DNA of 40,404 nt from Gemmatimonadaceae bacterium (lineage in GTDB: Bacteria; Gemmatimonadota; Gemmatimonadetes; Gemmatimonadales; Gemmatimonadaceae): NCBI GenBank assembly GCA_014377535.1, contig JACMPK010000254.1, positions 1-40,404 on the forward strand. Reading direction: 5' to 3'. The stretch's first letter is position 1; every line of letters begins with the position of its first letter. Positions 8,044 to 17,469 of this stretch are shown in pieces. Under the pieces are notes generated by a model. That model worked only from the letters and a program-made list of their open reading frames with translations. It made no database searches and was not told where the DNA came from. Both the position numbers and the translations under genes were made by a program.

Positions 8044-11000
8044 TCAGACCGTGATCGCCATCCCACGGTAGATGCGCGCGCGATAGCGGGAGTCTTCCGC
8101 ATCGGGCAGCGGTGCACCCGCCAGCAGTACGGCACGCGCAAATCGTCGCACCTCTTCCAATGTCTCCTCGTCGTTGCGTGGCTCCTCGCTGCGCACGCGA
8201 CGCGTGAGGTTGATCTGGTTCACCGGCACATCGTTCACCAGCCGCTCGTTTTCCACGGCCAGCGTCGCCGTCAGCGCATGCAGCGTGGTCTTCACGAAGT
8301 TGGCCAGCGAGAACGCCTCGCCATCGCCACCCGCCGGCACATCCGGCGACACCAGCACCAGCTGCGCATCGTCCAGCATCGAGGCCTTCCGCGCCACGCG
8401 GAAGTGATGCGTGAGGTTCACGTCCACGAGCTCGCGGAACGCTGCCGCATCGAGCATCCCGCCACCGTCATGGAACAACGCGGCCGGTAGCGGCGCGAAC
8501 GGCGTCGAGACCACCGTCGTTGGCTTGCCGGCCTGCTGCAACGCGGCGTTCATGCCCGCCTCGATATCGTCACCACATGGAATTTTCACCAGCAGCCGGC
8601 GATGTTCGCGCGGTACCAGCGCTTCGATGCCGTCGGCACCGGCCATCGTGCGCGTGAGCAGTACCACACGGCCCACCTGGCAGAGATCTGCCAGCTGCCG
8701 CACCGCCTCGGCGAGATGCGGTGCCAGGTGTTCACCGATCAGCCACACGGTGCGGCCGCGCAGCTGGTCCAGCCGCTCGCGCTTCGCGCTGCCGAATAGC
8801 TCACGCTCGGTGATCGATCGCTCCAGGTTCAAGCCGCCCGACGGCATGAACGTCTCGCCCGTCACGGCACGATCCGCGAGAAAGAACACCGTTGCCAGCG
8901 CCACTTCCGACTCCGTCGGCATGCGACGCAGGTGCAGCAGCGACATCACGCCGCGATTCACCTTCTCCGCCTCCCGCTCGATCGACGAAGCAGGCAGAAA
9001 CGGTGTCTCCTCGGGCGGCTGGCGCTTGAGCCACGACGTTGCAGCAGGCACCGACCACGTGCCCGTGTCGAGGAACAGGCCACCCAGTTCCAGGCGCTGG
9101 ATCAGGTGATCGGCGATCGGTGGCGTCATCAGGTATTCGCCCCACGATGCCCCCGTGACAGCCTCGGACTGGCACTGCAGCGCGACTTCACGCAACTCAT
9201 GCGGCACGTCCAGATCGTGCGCCAGCTGCGCCACGTCGTTCTCGGCCAGTGACAGCAGCAGCGACTCCACACGCTGCCCGCGACGCACGGCCTTCACGAC
9301 GGCGGCGTGCACCGCATTCAGCCGCTTGTTTTCGAGGATCAGCCGCCCGCGGCGCATGAACAGTCCCGGCTTGCCGCCAAGGCCCCGCAACCGGTCGCCA
9401 TCCACCGGCCCCGGCGCGATCGCATTGATCTGGATCTCGGGACCAAGGTGCCTCGCCAGCGATTCGACCAGCGCGCGCTGACCCGCCTTCGACACCGCAT
9501 AGTCCGCGCGGTTGGGATACGCGACCGCGAGATGCTTCTCGCCACCGAAATAGCTCGACACGTTCAGGATGTAGCCGCTGCCCTGCTTCCGCATGATCGG
9601 CACCACTTCCTTCAGCAGCGCATAGTTCGACACCAGGTTCGCATCGAGCGTGTAGCGCCATGCATCCAGCGACATGTCCACCACCATCTCTTCTGCGCCG
9701 GCCACGCCGGCGTTGTTGATCAGGTAGTCGATGCGACCGAAGGCCGCGAGCGTCCCATCGACCGCCTTGCGCAGCGTCGCCACATCGCCGACATCCACAC
9801 CCGCCATGGTGCGCACGCGTCGCTCGGCACCGCTGTAGCCCACATCTTCCAGCTCACCCACGATCTGCGCACGCATGATCTCCAGTTCACTCTCGCGACG
9901 CGCCACCAGCATCACGCGTGCACCGCCCATGGCCAGCAGCCGCGCCACCTGTCCACCAATGCCTGCTGACCCGCCCGTGATCAGCGCCACCTTGCCGAGG
10001 TGCAGACCGGTGAGGTTCTCCATGAAGCCGACCATGGAACGCTTGGCGCCGGCCGCCTTCACGATCGACTTGGGCATGTACAGGTTCACCTGCGGAATGC
10101 GTCGATCGGTGTAGATCAGCCGCGCCGCCTGCCCCGCCGCGAACCGTCGGTTCTCCGGCTCCGTGTTGCCGTACCGGATGATCTGGTTGCCCCACTCCAC
10201 CCACTGCCGTCGTCCATGTTTCACGTCCACCTTCGTCTCGTCTCGCCACACGCGCGTGAGCGACTCGAGCGCGGCGCGCAGCATGTCGGCGTACGCGTTG
10301 TACGCGCCATCCGTGCCGTTCGACATCATGATGAAGCGTGGGTTGCGCGGCAGGTCGGTTCGCGCACTCCAGTAACGGCTCAGCGTGCGCGCAAGCGCGA
10401 TCGCGCCGGTCAGTTCACCGTCGATGAATGCATCGATGTCCACATCGGATGCCTCGCACACCAGGCCGCGGAATCGCGCAGGTCCATACGCAGGCATGAT
10501 GATCGCGCCGTGCACCGGGCCGCCACCTGCAGGACCTTCGTTGAGTGCCGCTTCCATCACGGCGGGATCGGCGCGATCGAAGCAGGCCACCCGGATCTGC
10601 GTGTCGAGCCCGCGCGGCGCAAGCTGTGCCTGCACCGCTGCCACATCCTCCTCACGCGACACGCCCAGCAGCACCATCGCACCGACTTCCGTCTGCAGGC
10701 GCGCGACAGCCAGCGCATCCTCGAGCTGGTCGCCGCAAGCCACGAGCACGGACAGGCCGCTGCCATCGACCGTGCGCATGGTCGGGCGCGACACGAACTC
10801 GGAGCGCGACTCCTTGCGCACCCACATGCCGTGCGTGACCTCGAAGTCATGCCCGTTGAACGCAGCCGATTCATCGCTGCCAAGGAACACGCAGGTGTTC
10901 GCGACATCCGTCGGCGTAGGAAAGGTGCGACCTGCCGCAGGGTCCTGCCCTGCACGCTTGAGCGACATCAATCCGGTGAAACTCGTCGCCGTGGTGCCAG

Positions 11001-11748
11001 GCGCATCGCCGCGCATCGTATCCATCGTCGCGAACACGGCCTGGATCCGCTCCGAGCGGATGGGACCCGGGTACAGCGTGTTCACGCGGATGCCACGCTC
11101 GCCGAGTTCGAACGACAGCTGGCGTGACAGTGCGTTCAGCGCCGCCTTCGGCACTACGTATGGCGACCGTGCGTAGTACTCGGTGCGCGAGAAGATCGTG
11201 GAGATGTTGATGATCGAGCCGCCCGGCTGCATCACCTTCGCTGCCGCATTCGCCACGTGCCATGCCACGCCCAGAATGCTGCGCATCGCATCGCCCACCG
11301 TCTCGCTATCCGTCGATCCTGCCGCACGCGACGCCTCGAGTTCCTCGCGCGTCAGCGGCACCGTGCGCAACGGCTGCCGCGGTCCGGCAGACCCGGCGTT
11401 GTTCACCACGATGTCCAGGCGCCCATGCATCTCGATCGCCTCGGCGATCGCCACGCGCACCGACCCGGCGTCTGCACCATCCAGCGTCACCACCGACGCG
11501 CACTCGTCGGTCACCCCCGTCGCGGCGATCGCAGCAACGCGCGCCGCTTCCACACGCGTGCGCTCACGACCGGTCAGCACCACCGTCGCGCCCTCGCGCA
11601 GGAAATGCCGCACGATCTCGCCACCAAGGTTGCCGGCCGCGCCAGTCACCAGCGCCACCTTGCCGGTCAGGCGCCCTGCTCGTCCTGCGCCGTCCAGCAC
11701 ATCTCCCGTCATTGTCTGCGTCAACGTGTCCTCGTGCGGTGCGGTCAT
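8044..11748 (-). CDS. mcr: Bifunctional malonyl-CoA reductase (Chloroflexus type, two SDR halves)
   Basis: A 1234-residue fusion of two short-chain-dehydrogenase halves, close in length to the Chloroflexus enzyme (about 1220 aa). That enzyme reduces malonyl-CoA to malonate semialdehyde and then to 3-hydroxypropionate with 2 NADPH. N half (about 1-565, alcohol dehydrogenase activity in the known enzyme): nucleotide loop TGAAGNLGG at 35-43, NNAG at 116-119, Ser183, Tyr197-x3-Lys201. C half (about 585-1234, CoA-dependent reductase): TGGSAGIGG at 591-599, NNAG at 678-681, Ser731/732, Tyr750-x3-Lys754. The blocks 'NVSSYFGGEK', 'YPNRADYAVSKAGQRAL' and 'NAIAPGPVDGDRL' look essentially like the Chloroflexus protein as I recall it. 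Both active sites are intact. The ATG at 11748 overlaps the pcs stop (ATGA), indicating coupled translation. The open frame back to 11895 lies inside pcs and is not used. Confidence 0.92.
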   Translation of the reverse strand: MTAPHEDTLTQTMTGDVLDGAGRAGRLTGKVALVTGAAGNLGGEIVRHFLREGATVVLTGRERTRVEAARVAAIAATGVTDECASVVTLDGADAGSVRVAIAEAIEMHGRLDIVVNNAGSAGPRQPLRTVPLTREELEASRAAGSTDSETVGDAMRSILGVAWHVANAAAKVMQPGGSIINISTIFSRTEYYARSPYVVPKAALNALSRQLSFELGERGIRVNTLYPGPIRSERIQAVFATMDTMRGDAPGTTATSFTGLMSLKRAGQDPAAGRTFPTPTDVANTCVFLGSDESAAFNGHDFEVTHGMWVRKESRSEFVSRPTMRTVDGSGLSVLVACGDQLEDALAVARLQTEVGAMVLLGVSREEDVAAVQAQLAPRGLDTQIRVACFDRADPAVMEAALNEGPAGGGPVHGAIIMPAYGPARFRGLVCEASDVDIDAFIDGELTGAIALARTLSRYWSARTDLPRNPRFIMMSNGTDGAYNAYADMLRAALESLTRVWRDETKVDVKHGRRQWVEWGNQIIRYGNTEPENRRFAAGQAARLIYTDRRIPQVNLYMPKSIVKAAGAKRSMVGFMENLTGLHLGKVALITGGSAGIGGQVARLLAMGGARVMLVARRESELEIMRAQIVGELEDVGYSGAERRVRTMAGVDVGDVATLRKAVDGTLAAFGRIDYLINNAGVAGAEEMVVDMSLDAWRYTLDANLVSNYALLKEVVPIMRKQGSGYILNVSSYFGGEKHLAVAYPNRADYAVSKAGQRALVESLARHLGPEIQINAIAPGPVDGDRLRGLGGKPGLFMRRGRLILENKRLNAVHAAVVKAVRRGQRVESLLLSLAENDVAQLAHDLDVPHELREVALQCQSEAVTGASWGEYLMTPPIADHLIQRLELGGLFLDTGTWSVPAATSWLKRQPPEETPFLPASSIEREAEKVNRGVMSLLHLRRMPTESEVALATVFFLADRAVTGETFMPSGGLNLERSITERELFGSAKRERLDQLRGRTVWLIGEHLAPHLAEAVRQLADLCQVGRVVLLTRTMAGADGIEALVPREHRRLLVKIPCGDDIEAGMNAALQQAGKPTTVVSTPFAPLPAALFHDGGGMLDAAAFRELVDVNLTHHFRVARKASMLDDAQLVLVSPDVPAGGDGEAFSLANFVKTTLHALTATLAVENERLVNDVPVNQINLTRRVRSEEPRNDEETLEEVRRFARAVLLAGAPLPDAEDSRYRARIYRGMAITV

Positions 11749-14700
11749 GATGTGTGATCCTGCGCGGCCCACGCTTCCAGCAGTGCATCCTTGCCGCGCA
11801 ACCCCAGCGCCGGCAGGGCGTGATTCACGAGATAGTTCGCGCCGGCATGCCTGTTCTCCCACATCGCCTGATGCGCGACCGGCAGTTCGTTCCACGGCAC
11901 CACCGTGGGTGGCGTGATGTCCAGCAGGCCGGCCGCGATCATGTCATTCATGCGCGTGACTTCGTAGGCATTCGTGAGATGCGTGCCAAGGATCGATGCG
12001 GTGGGCATGAGGATCTTGCGCTGGCGCGTCCACACCTGCGGGGCATAGAACGCATAGCGATGACCTGCCATCTCCTCGCAGTAGACCACGCGACCGGTGA
12101 ACGGCTTCACGAGCGACGTGGATACGCCGAGTGCGTCGTGCCCGGCGCGCTCCAGCACCACGTCCGGCGCGCCGCGCGGATTGTCCGGCGACCGCAGCAG
12201 CTTGCCAACCGCCGCGCCGAACGGCTTCAACGTGTGATCCTGGAAGTCACGCACGGCCTGACGGAACGTCTCCGTCGCCTGCTTCGCGTCGGGCAGGCGC
12301 GGCATGGTGTGCGGCCACTCGAACTCGGCGCTGCGCCGCTGCACCTCCTCCAGCGACACCACACCCGCCACCGCATCCTGGAAGCCGAGCGACTGCACAA
12401 ATTCGCGCTGCCCATCCGTGGTCGTGGCAACGACGCATCGACCGTGCAGCGCGCGCACCGCCTCGATCATCTCGAGGCCGATCGCATCGACCAGCGCCGT
12501 CGTGCGCGGACCGTAGTACACGAGGACCGCTTCACCCGCGCGCAGCCCCGCGCGACGCAGCATTGCCTCGGGCGACGCAGTTCCGCTCTTGCCCACGAAC
12601 GTGAAGTGATAGCCGCTGGACGCGCCGTAGAACGTCAACGCGCCATGCTGCTCCAGCAGCTGGAACGAGCGCGGGAACGCCGTCTCGCCAGCATGTGAGA
12701 CGACATAATCCGCCAGCCGACCGCCGTTCTGTGCACGATACTCGTCGCACAGCGCGTTGCCGGCCGCGAGCCACGCTGCAGTCGCCGTCTCATCTTCCGG
12801 AACCACGGAGAACAGCTCCGCGAATCGCGCGTCCCGACGATTGAGCGTGCCCGTCGCGCCAAGCGACCGCACATACGCCGCGCGCTCGTCGCTCGACACC
12901 AGGCCAGTGACCTGCACACCTGTCTTCAATGCGGTCTTCAGCGCCTCCAGCCCCGTCCCGGTGGCTGCGCCTTCCACGAACATCGTCCTGCCCGATTCGA
13001 TCTGCAGCGTCGTGAACAAGGCACGCACGATGGTGCCGAGGTTCAGGATGTACGAACCCGCCTGCTCCAGCGTGAGGTCGCCCGGCACCGGATGCAGCTG
13101 CGGCGCCTGCGTGATGAGGAACTGGGCGTGGCTGCCGAAGTCCGTCTCGTAGCCCTGGATCGAGAAGTCGGCGTACATGGGATCGCGCGCGGCCAGCGGT
13201 GAAAGCAGGTCGCTCTGCCCGCTGTACACCGCCACCAGGTCGCCCACCTTCAGCCGTCCCTCCGCCTTCGCGTCGGCGCCCAGTGACACGACCAGGCCCA
13301 GCCCGCCCGAGCCGGTGACCTGCACGTCCAGGTCGTGATTGTCGAAACTCGACACCGGAATGCCGGTGATTGCCCAGATGTCGTTGAAGTTCACTTCCGA
13401 CGCCAACACGTAAACCAGCGCTTCCATCGCCCCGGGTGTCCCCACGCGTACGATCAGCTCCTGCTCGGCCGCGATCGGCGCACCGAACGATGGCGCACCC
13501 GTACGTTGGTCCTTCGACACGCCGAATGCATACTGCCAGGTGGGCAGCTGCGTGACGCCAGGAAAGAACGGCGCGCCGATCGGCAGCAGGTGGCCGTGCT
13601 CGAGCTGCGTCGTGATGAACTGCTGCTGCTCGCTCACGAGTCGTACGCCGTGACGCTTGATCGGTAACGGCGCGCTTTGCTTCTCCAGGAATTGGCGGAT
13701 GCCCGTCTTGCCACCGGCGGGATCCACGACGCCCTCGGCGAACAACTCCGCCTCGCGTGCGAGTCCGGCGTCGATGCCCTTCGTCCAGCCTGTGCGCACC
13801 GCGTCGAGCAACCGGTCGCGCGCCGCACCTCGTCCCGCCCACTCCAGCTGCACCAGCACGTGCTGCAGGTGCGTATCGCCCAGCAGCACGTCGTCCACGT
13901 TCACGACGCCGGGCGCGTTCCACTCCGCCGTCTGGGCAATCCGCGCGGCATGTGCCGCACCGAGCACGCTGTCACGGCCCGTACGATGCCACTCGCGAAT
14001 GCGTGCATGCGCCGTCGAGAGCACATCGCTCGCGTCGCCGCTCAATTCATCCACGAGACCTGTGGTGTGTGCCTCGTTGCCGTTTATGCTGCGGCCGCTG
14101 AGCAGCATCTCCAATGCATCACGGACGCCATCGGCACCGCGGCGCTCCGCGAGCAGCCGGGGCAGACGCTGCGTGCCACCGTAACCCGGCAGCAGGCGCA
14201 GTCGGATCTCCGGTTGACCGAACTGCGAATACGGCTCGGCGATGCGGTAATGACAGGCGAGGGCGAACTCCATGCCGCCGCCCAGCGCCACACCCTGGAT
14301 CGCCGCGATGCACGGCTTGCCCATCCGCTCGATGCGCCGGAACGCCAGCTGCGCATTGTTCGGCAGCACACGCGCCTGGTCCAGCGTGTGTATCTCGTCC
14401 AGAAACTGGCGGATGTCGGCGCCGGCCACGAACGACGACGTGCCGTCGCCCGTGAACACCACCGCCTTCACGTCGCTGCGGCGCGCCAGGTGGTCGACGA
14501 CGATGTTCAACTCGTCCAGCGCACGTTCGTTGAGCGCATTCACCGGTGGGTTGGTGACGTAGACCGTCGCCACCTTTGCATCTGTGCCGAGCGTGTTGTA
14601 CTGCACGCGGAAGTAGCGGTAGCGCTCGAACAGCTGCTGTTCTTCGCTCAGCTTCTGGCGGCGCTGCCATTCATCGATCACCGTCTTCAGTTCCGCAATG

Positions 14701-17279
14701 GACTCCGGGTTGCGCAGCGTGCTCTGGTCACCGACGTCGGTTCCCTCGACCAGTGCACGAACCATGCGGCGCACGTACTTGCCGCTGCGCGTTTCCGGGA
14801 ATTGCGTGACCTCGATGAAGTCGGCAGGCACGGCGACTGCACCCTTCTCGAAGCGCACCAGTTCACTCAGCCGTCGCTTGTCGTCCTGCGTGAGCGTGCG
14901 TCCCGCGGTCGGCTTCACGAACGCCAGCGGCGTCAATCCCTTCTCGCGATGCGGTGCGCCCACCACGATCACGTTGCCCACCGGCGAGTCGGGATCCAGC
15001 TGCCGGTGGCGCAGGATCGCGCCCTCGATCTCCTCGGTGCCCATGCGGTGACCGGAGACGTTGATCACGTCGTCACTGCGTCCATGCAGCGAGAACGAGT
15101 CGTCGTCGTAGCGCATGGCGAAGTCGCCCTGCGTGTACGCCCAGACACCCTTCCAGCGCGACCAGTAGGTACTGGTCCAGCGCTCGATGTCACCCTTCCA
15201 CTCGGGCACCACGCGCGCGCCCTCGACGCGAAAGTTCTCGCTGTCGCCCCAGACCGTGCGCGCCAGGTACGGATAGGGCGCGGCGATCACGATCTCGCCC
15301 TTCTCCTCCAGTGCGGCACGTCGGTACGGTACGCCAGTCCCGTCGCCGCGCGCATGTGGCGCGAGCGGAGCCTCCGCATCGACATCATCCGGCGTGACTT
15401 CGGCCCACACGTCGCCCATGATCCACGGCAGCGGATAAGTGTGCGCATCCGCACGCAGCGGAAAGTCGCCGTTGCCGTAGAAGTGTGTCCACGCAATGCC
15501 GCCATGCTCCGTGGCCCAGTACGAATTGATGTACCAGGGCGCCAGCAGGTCCATGCCGAACTGCTGCACCGAGGGCGACGTGGGCTCCGCGCAGAAGGTG
15601 CACACGCGCAGCGACGACAGGTCGTAGCGGCGCACGTCCTCCGAATTCTGCACGTCCTGCATGACGAACTTGAGGAATGTCACGCCGGCCTTGAAGATGC
15701 TGACCTTGTGCCGCTCGATGATCGACGCAAACCGCCCCGCATGCGGGAACACTGGCGCCCCTTCCGTGAACACGCTCGTCACGCGCGTCGTGAGTGCGGC
15801 CGAGATCATGTAGCTCTGTCCCGTGATCCATCCGGGATCGGCGACCACGTACAGCACGTCGCCGGCCTGGGCATCGAACGCCACGCGCATCGTGTGCGCC
15901 ACGCCGGCCGTGTACCCGCCATGCACATGCACTACGCCCTTCGGCTTGCCGGTGGACCCCGACGTGTAGATGAAGAACAGCGGGAATTCTGCATCCAGCG
16001 GCGCCGGCGCACTGGCGCTCCAGATCGCGCGCACGAACTCCCCGTCGGGCAGGGCGAGCAGCTGCGCCTCGGTGTGCACGTCGATGCCGGCGGCACGGGC
16101 GGTCACCAGCATCGTCTGCACGGCGGCATCCGTCAGATCATGGCTCCAGCGATCGCGCTCCTCGCGCCACACCATGTCCTCGATGCCGCTGTGGCGCACC
16201 ACCACCACCGCATCCACGCGCGGTGGCACCGACACCAGCGCGGCCGCAATGGCCGTGCGCACACGACTCGCCTCGCTGGCGTCGATGTCGTGCGCGTCGG
16301 AGAGCTGCTGCAATGCGCGTCCCACACCGCGCATCACATCACTGCGCTGCACGGTGATCTCGCCCGCGAGCGTCTCGTCGATGGCGTTCAGCAGCGTGCG
16401 TATGCGCCCCGGTGTCAGCGCGAGGCCGCGAAGCTTCGCCTCGACCACACGTCGAGCTGACGTCAGCGGGACATAGTCGTCCAGCGCGGGATCGGTGTAG
16501 GCCGTCTTGAACGGCACGATCTGCGCATTGCGATAGCCGCCGTCGGCCGTGATCACCACGCGCGCGCCGGCATCGTGAATGCGGTCGCTCAGCGTCTTGT
16601 CGCTGAAGCCGCCGAACACCGGCGTGTACACGATGCCCGCGCGCTTCGCCCCCTCGGTCCAGAAGAGCTGCGCCGGAATGTTGGGCATGTTCAGCGCGAT
16701 ACGATCACCACGCTGCAGTCCAAGCGCCTGCAGCGCCATGGAGCACTTCGCCGATTCCAGCAGCAGGGTGCGGCGCGTGATGGGGTAACAATCCACCGGG
16801 CCGCCGCGGCCCTCGTCGAGCGACATGTCCCACCGGTCACCCTCGAAGATCAGCGCCGCCTCGTCACCATGACCGGCGAGCACATGCCGATCCACCTCGT
16901 TGAAGCCAGCGTTGGTGAGCGCACCCTCGAACCAGATCCAGAACGGCGCTGCATCGCCGTTGAAGGCGCGGCTCCATGGCGTGTAGTCCGCGGCCAGCGA
17001 CGGCTGCACGGCAACACCGGAGCGGGCATCCCAGCCAGTCCAGTGCTGCGTGGCATCGTCCCACGTCAGCCAGGCACCGTGGCTGCCAGTGGTCGGATGA
17101 AACCAGTGCAGCTCGCGCCGCGCAATTTCGCCATGGAACTGCCCCGGATCGGCCAGGCACTGGGCCCGCATGCGAGCCCAGTCGGCGCGCGTCCTGATCG
17201 GATTGCAACGTGCCGCAGGGGGCGACACGAGTCTCGGCCCCGCCGACTCGACGAGGCGTGGATCTGCCGTAACGGCCAT
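11745..17279 (-). CDS. pcs: Trifunctional propionyl-CoA synthase (ACS-ECH-ECR fusion)
   Basis: An 1844-residue three-domain enzyme (Chloroflexus form about 1822 aa) that turns 3-hydroxypropionate into propionyl-CoA through 3-hydroxypropionyl-CoA and acrylyl-CoA, using ATP, CoA and NADPH. Acyl-CoA synthetase domain (about 30-850): 'YTSGSTGKPKG' at 438-448, 'YWATEHG' at 587-593, 'GRSDDVINVSGHR' near 733, and the adenylation lysine Lys834 in 'TRSGKYVRR'. Crotonase domain (about 900-1180): 'VALGGGMEFAL' with Glu1004 and 'GQPEIRLRLLPGYGGTQRLP' with Glu1024, both catalytic glutamates kept. Enoyl-CoA reductase domain (about 1245-1844, MDR/CCR-like): cofactor loop 'EGAATGTGLEALKTAL' near 1436. All three active sites look functional. 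The ATG at 17279 has GGAG eight bases upstream. It heads the pcs-mcr operon and diverges from pxpB across 190 bases. Confidence 0.94.
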   Translation of the reverse strand: MAVTADPRLVESAGPRLVSPPAARCNPIRTRADWARMRAQCLADPGQFHGEIARRELHWFHPTTGSHGAWLTWDDATQHWTGWDARSGVAVQPSLAADYTPWSRAFNGDAAPFWIWFEGALTNAGFNEVDRHVLAGHGDEAALIFEGDRWDMSLDEGRGGPVDCYPITRRTLLLESAKCSMALQALGLQRGDRIALNMPNIPAQLFWTEGAKRAGIVYTPVFGGFSDKTLSDRIHDAGARVVITADGGYRNAQIVPFKTAYTDPALDDYVPLTSARRVVEAKLRGLALTPGRIRTLLNAIDETLAGEITVQRSDVMRGVGRALQQLSDAHDIDASEASRVRTAIAAALVSVPPRVDAVVVVRHSGIEDMVWREERDRWSHDLTDAAVQTMLVTARAAGIDVHTEAQLLALPDGEFVRAIWSASAPAPLDAEFPLFFIYTSGSTGKPKGVVHVHGGYTAGVAHTMRVAFDAQAGDVLYVVADPGWITGQSYMISAALTTRVTSVFTEGAPVFPHAGRFASIIERHKVSIFKAGVTFLKFVMQDVQNSEDVRRYDLSSLRVCTFCAEPTSPSVQQFGMDLLAPWYINSYWATEHGGIAWTHFYGNGDFPLRADAHTYPLPWIMGDVWAEVTPDDVDAEAPLAPHARGDGTGVPYRRAALEEKGEIVIAAPYPYLARTVWGDSENFRVEGARVVPEWKGDIERWTSTYWSRWKGVWAYTQGDFAMRYDDDSFSLHGRSDDVINVSGHRMGTEEIEGAILRHRQLDPDSPVGNVIVVGAPHREKGLTPLAFVKPTAGRTLTQDDKRRLSELVRFEKGAVAVPADFIEVTQFPETRSGKYVRRMVRALVEGTDVGDQSTLRNPESIAELKTVIDEWQRRQKLSEEQQLFERYRYFRVQYNTLGTDAKVATVYVTNPPVNALNERALDELNIVVDHLARRSDVKAVVFTGDGTSSFVAGADIRQFLDEIHTLDQARVLPNNAQLAFRRIERMGKPCIAAIQGVALGGGMEFALACHYRIAEPYSQFGQPEIRLRLLPGYGGTQRLPRLLAERRGADGVRDALEMLLSGRSINGNEAHTTGLVDELSGDASDVLSTAHARIREWHRTGRDSVLGAAHAARIAQTAEWNAPGVVNVDDVLLGDTHLQHVLVQLEWAGRGAARDRLLDAVRTGWTKGIDAGLAREAELFAEGVVDPAGGKTGIRQFLEKQSAPLPIKRHGVRLVSEQQQFITTQLEHGHLLPIGAPFFPGVTQLPTWQYAFGVSKDQRTGAPSFGAPIAAEQELIVRVGTPGAMEALVYVLASEVNFNDIWAITGIPVSSFDNHDLDVQVTGSGGLGLVVSLGADAKAEGRLKVGDLVAVYSGQSDLLSPLAARDPMYADFSIQGYETDFGSHAQFLITQAPQLHPVPGDLTLEQAGSYILNLGTIVRALFTTLQIESGRTMFVEGAATGTGLEALKTALKTGVQVTGLVSSDERAAYVRSLGATGTLNRRDARFAELFSVVPEDETATAAWLAAGNALCDEYRAQNGGRLADYVVSHAGETAFPRSFQLLEQHGALTFYGASSGYHFTFVGKSGTASPEAMLRRAGLRAGEAVLVYYGPRTTALVDAIGLEMIEAVRALHGRCVVATTTDGQREFVQSLGFQDAVAGVVSLEEVQRRSAEFEWPHTMPRLPDAKQATETFRQAVRDFQDHTLKPFGAAVGKLLRSPDNPRGAPDVVLERAGHDALGVSTSLVKPFTGRVVYCEEMAGHRYAFYAPQVWTRQRKILMPTASILGTHLTNAYEVTRMNDMIAAGLLDITPPTVVPWNELPVAHQAMWENRHAGANYLVNHALPALGLRGKDALLEAWAAQDHTS

Positions 17280-17469
17280 GCCGGCTACTCCGGGCGGTGG
17301 CAAGGGAAGTGTGGTGCAACGAACGACCGCATCGGCTATCCCGGCGCGGGCAGAGCAAGAAAGCCGGGTACGCCTCGCGATGGCAAGGACGAAGGCGCAC
17401 CGCGACACGTCACGTCGGCGTCACGACTGCTGGCGTCTCGGTGCCGCGCCACGGCATGTTATCCGCACC
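17280..17469. promoter_or_regulatory. Divergent intergenic region between pcs and pxpB
   Basis: This 190-base gap must hold promoters for both the pcs-mcr operon (minus) and the pxp operon (plus). I see the ribosome site CGGAG before pcs at about 17288-17292 (minus strand) and a possible -10-like TGTTAT at 17457-17462, seven bases before the pxpB GTG. CGTCACG occurs twice near 17407-17422. No convincing -35 box was identified by eye. Confidence 0.4.

Noticed and set aside
10000-11127. A 375-codon open frame on the plus strand
   Set aside because: Antisense to malonyl-CoA reductase; composition biased to Arg/His/Ala with no domain.
11749-11895. N-terminal extension of the malonyl-CoA reductase frame
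   Set aside because: It lies inside pcs, shows no similarity to known Mcr N-termini, and the ATG at 11748 has the ATGA coupling and gives the expected length.
13677-16460. A 927-codon open frame on the plus strand
   Set aside because: It is fully antisense to the propionyl-CoA synthase, whose motifs are unmistakable. The predicted protein is Arg/His-rich without any family motif, a usual high-GC artefact.
8044-17279. A complete autotrophic 3-hydroxypropionate bi-cycle
   Set aside because: Only two of its enzymes are encoded here; claiming the full cycle would need the rest of the genome.
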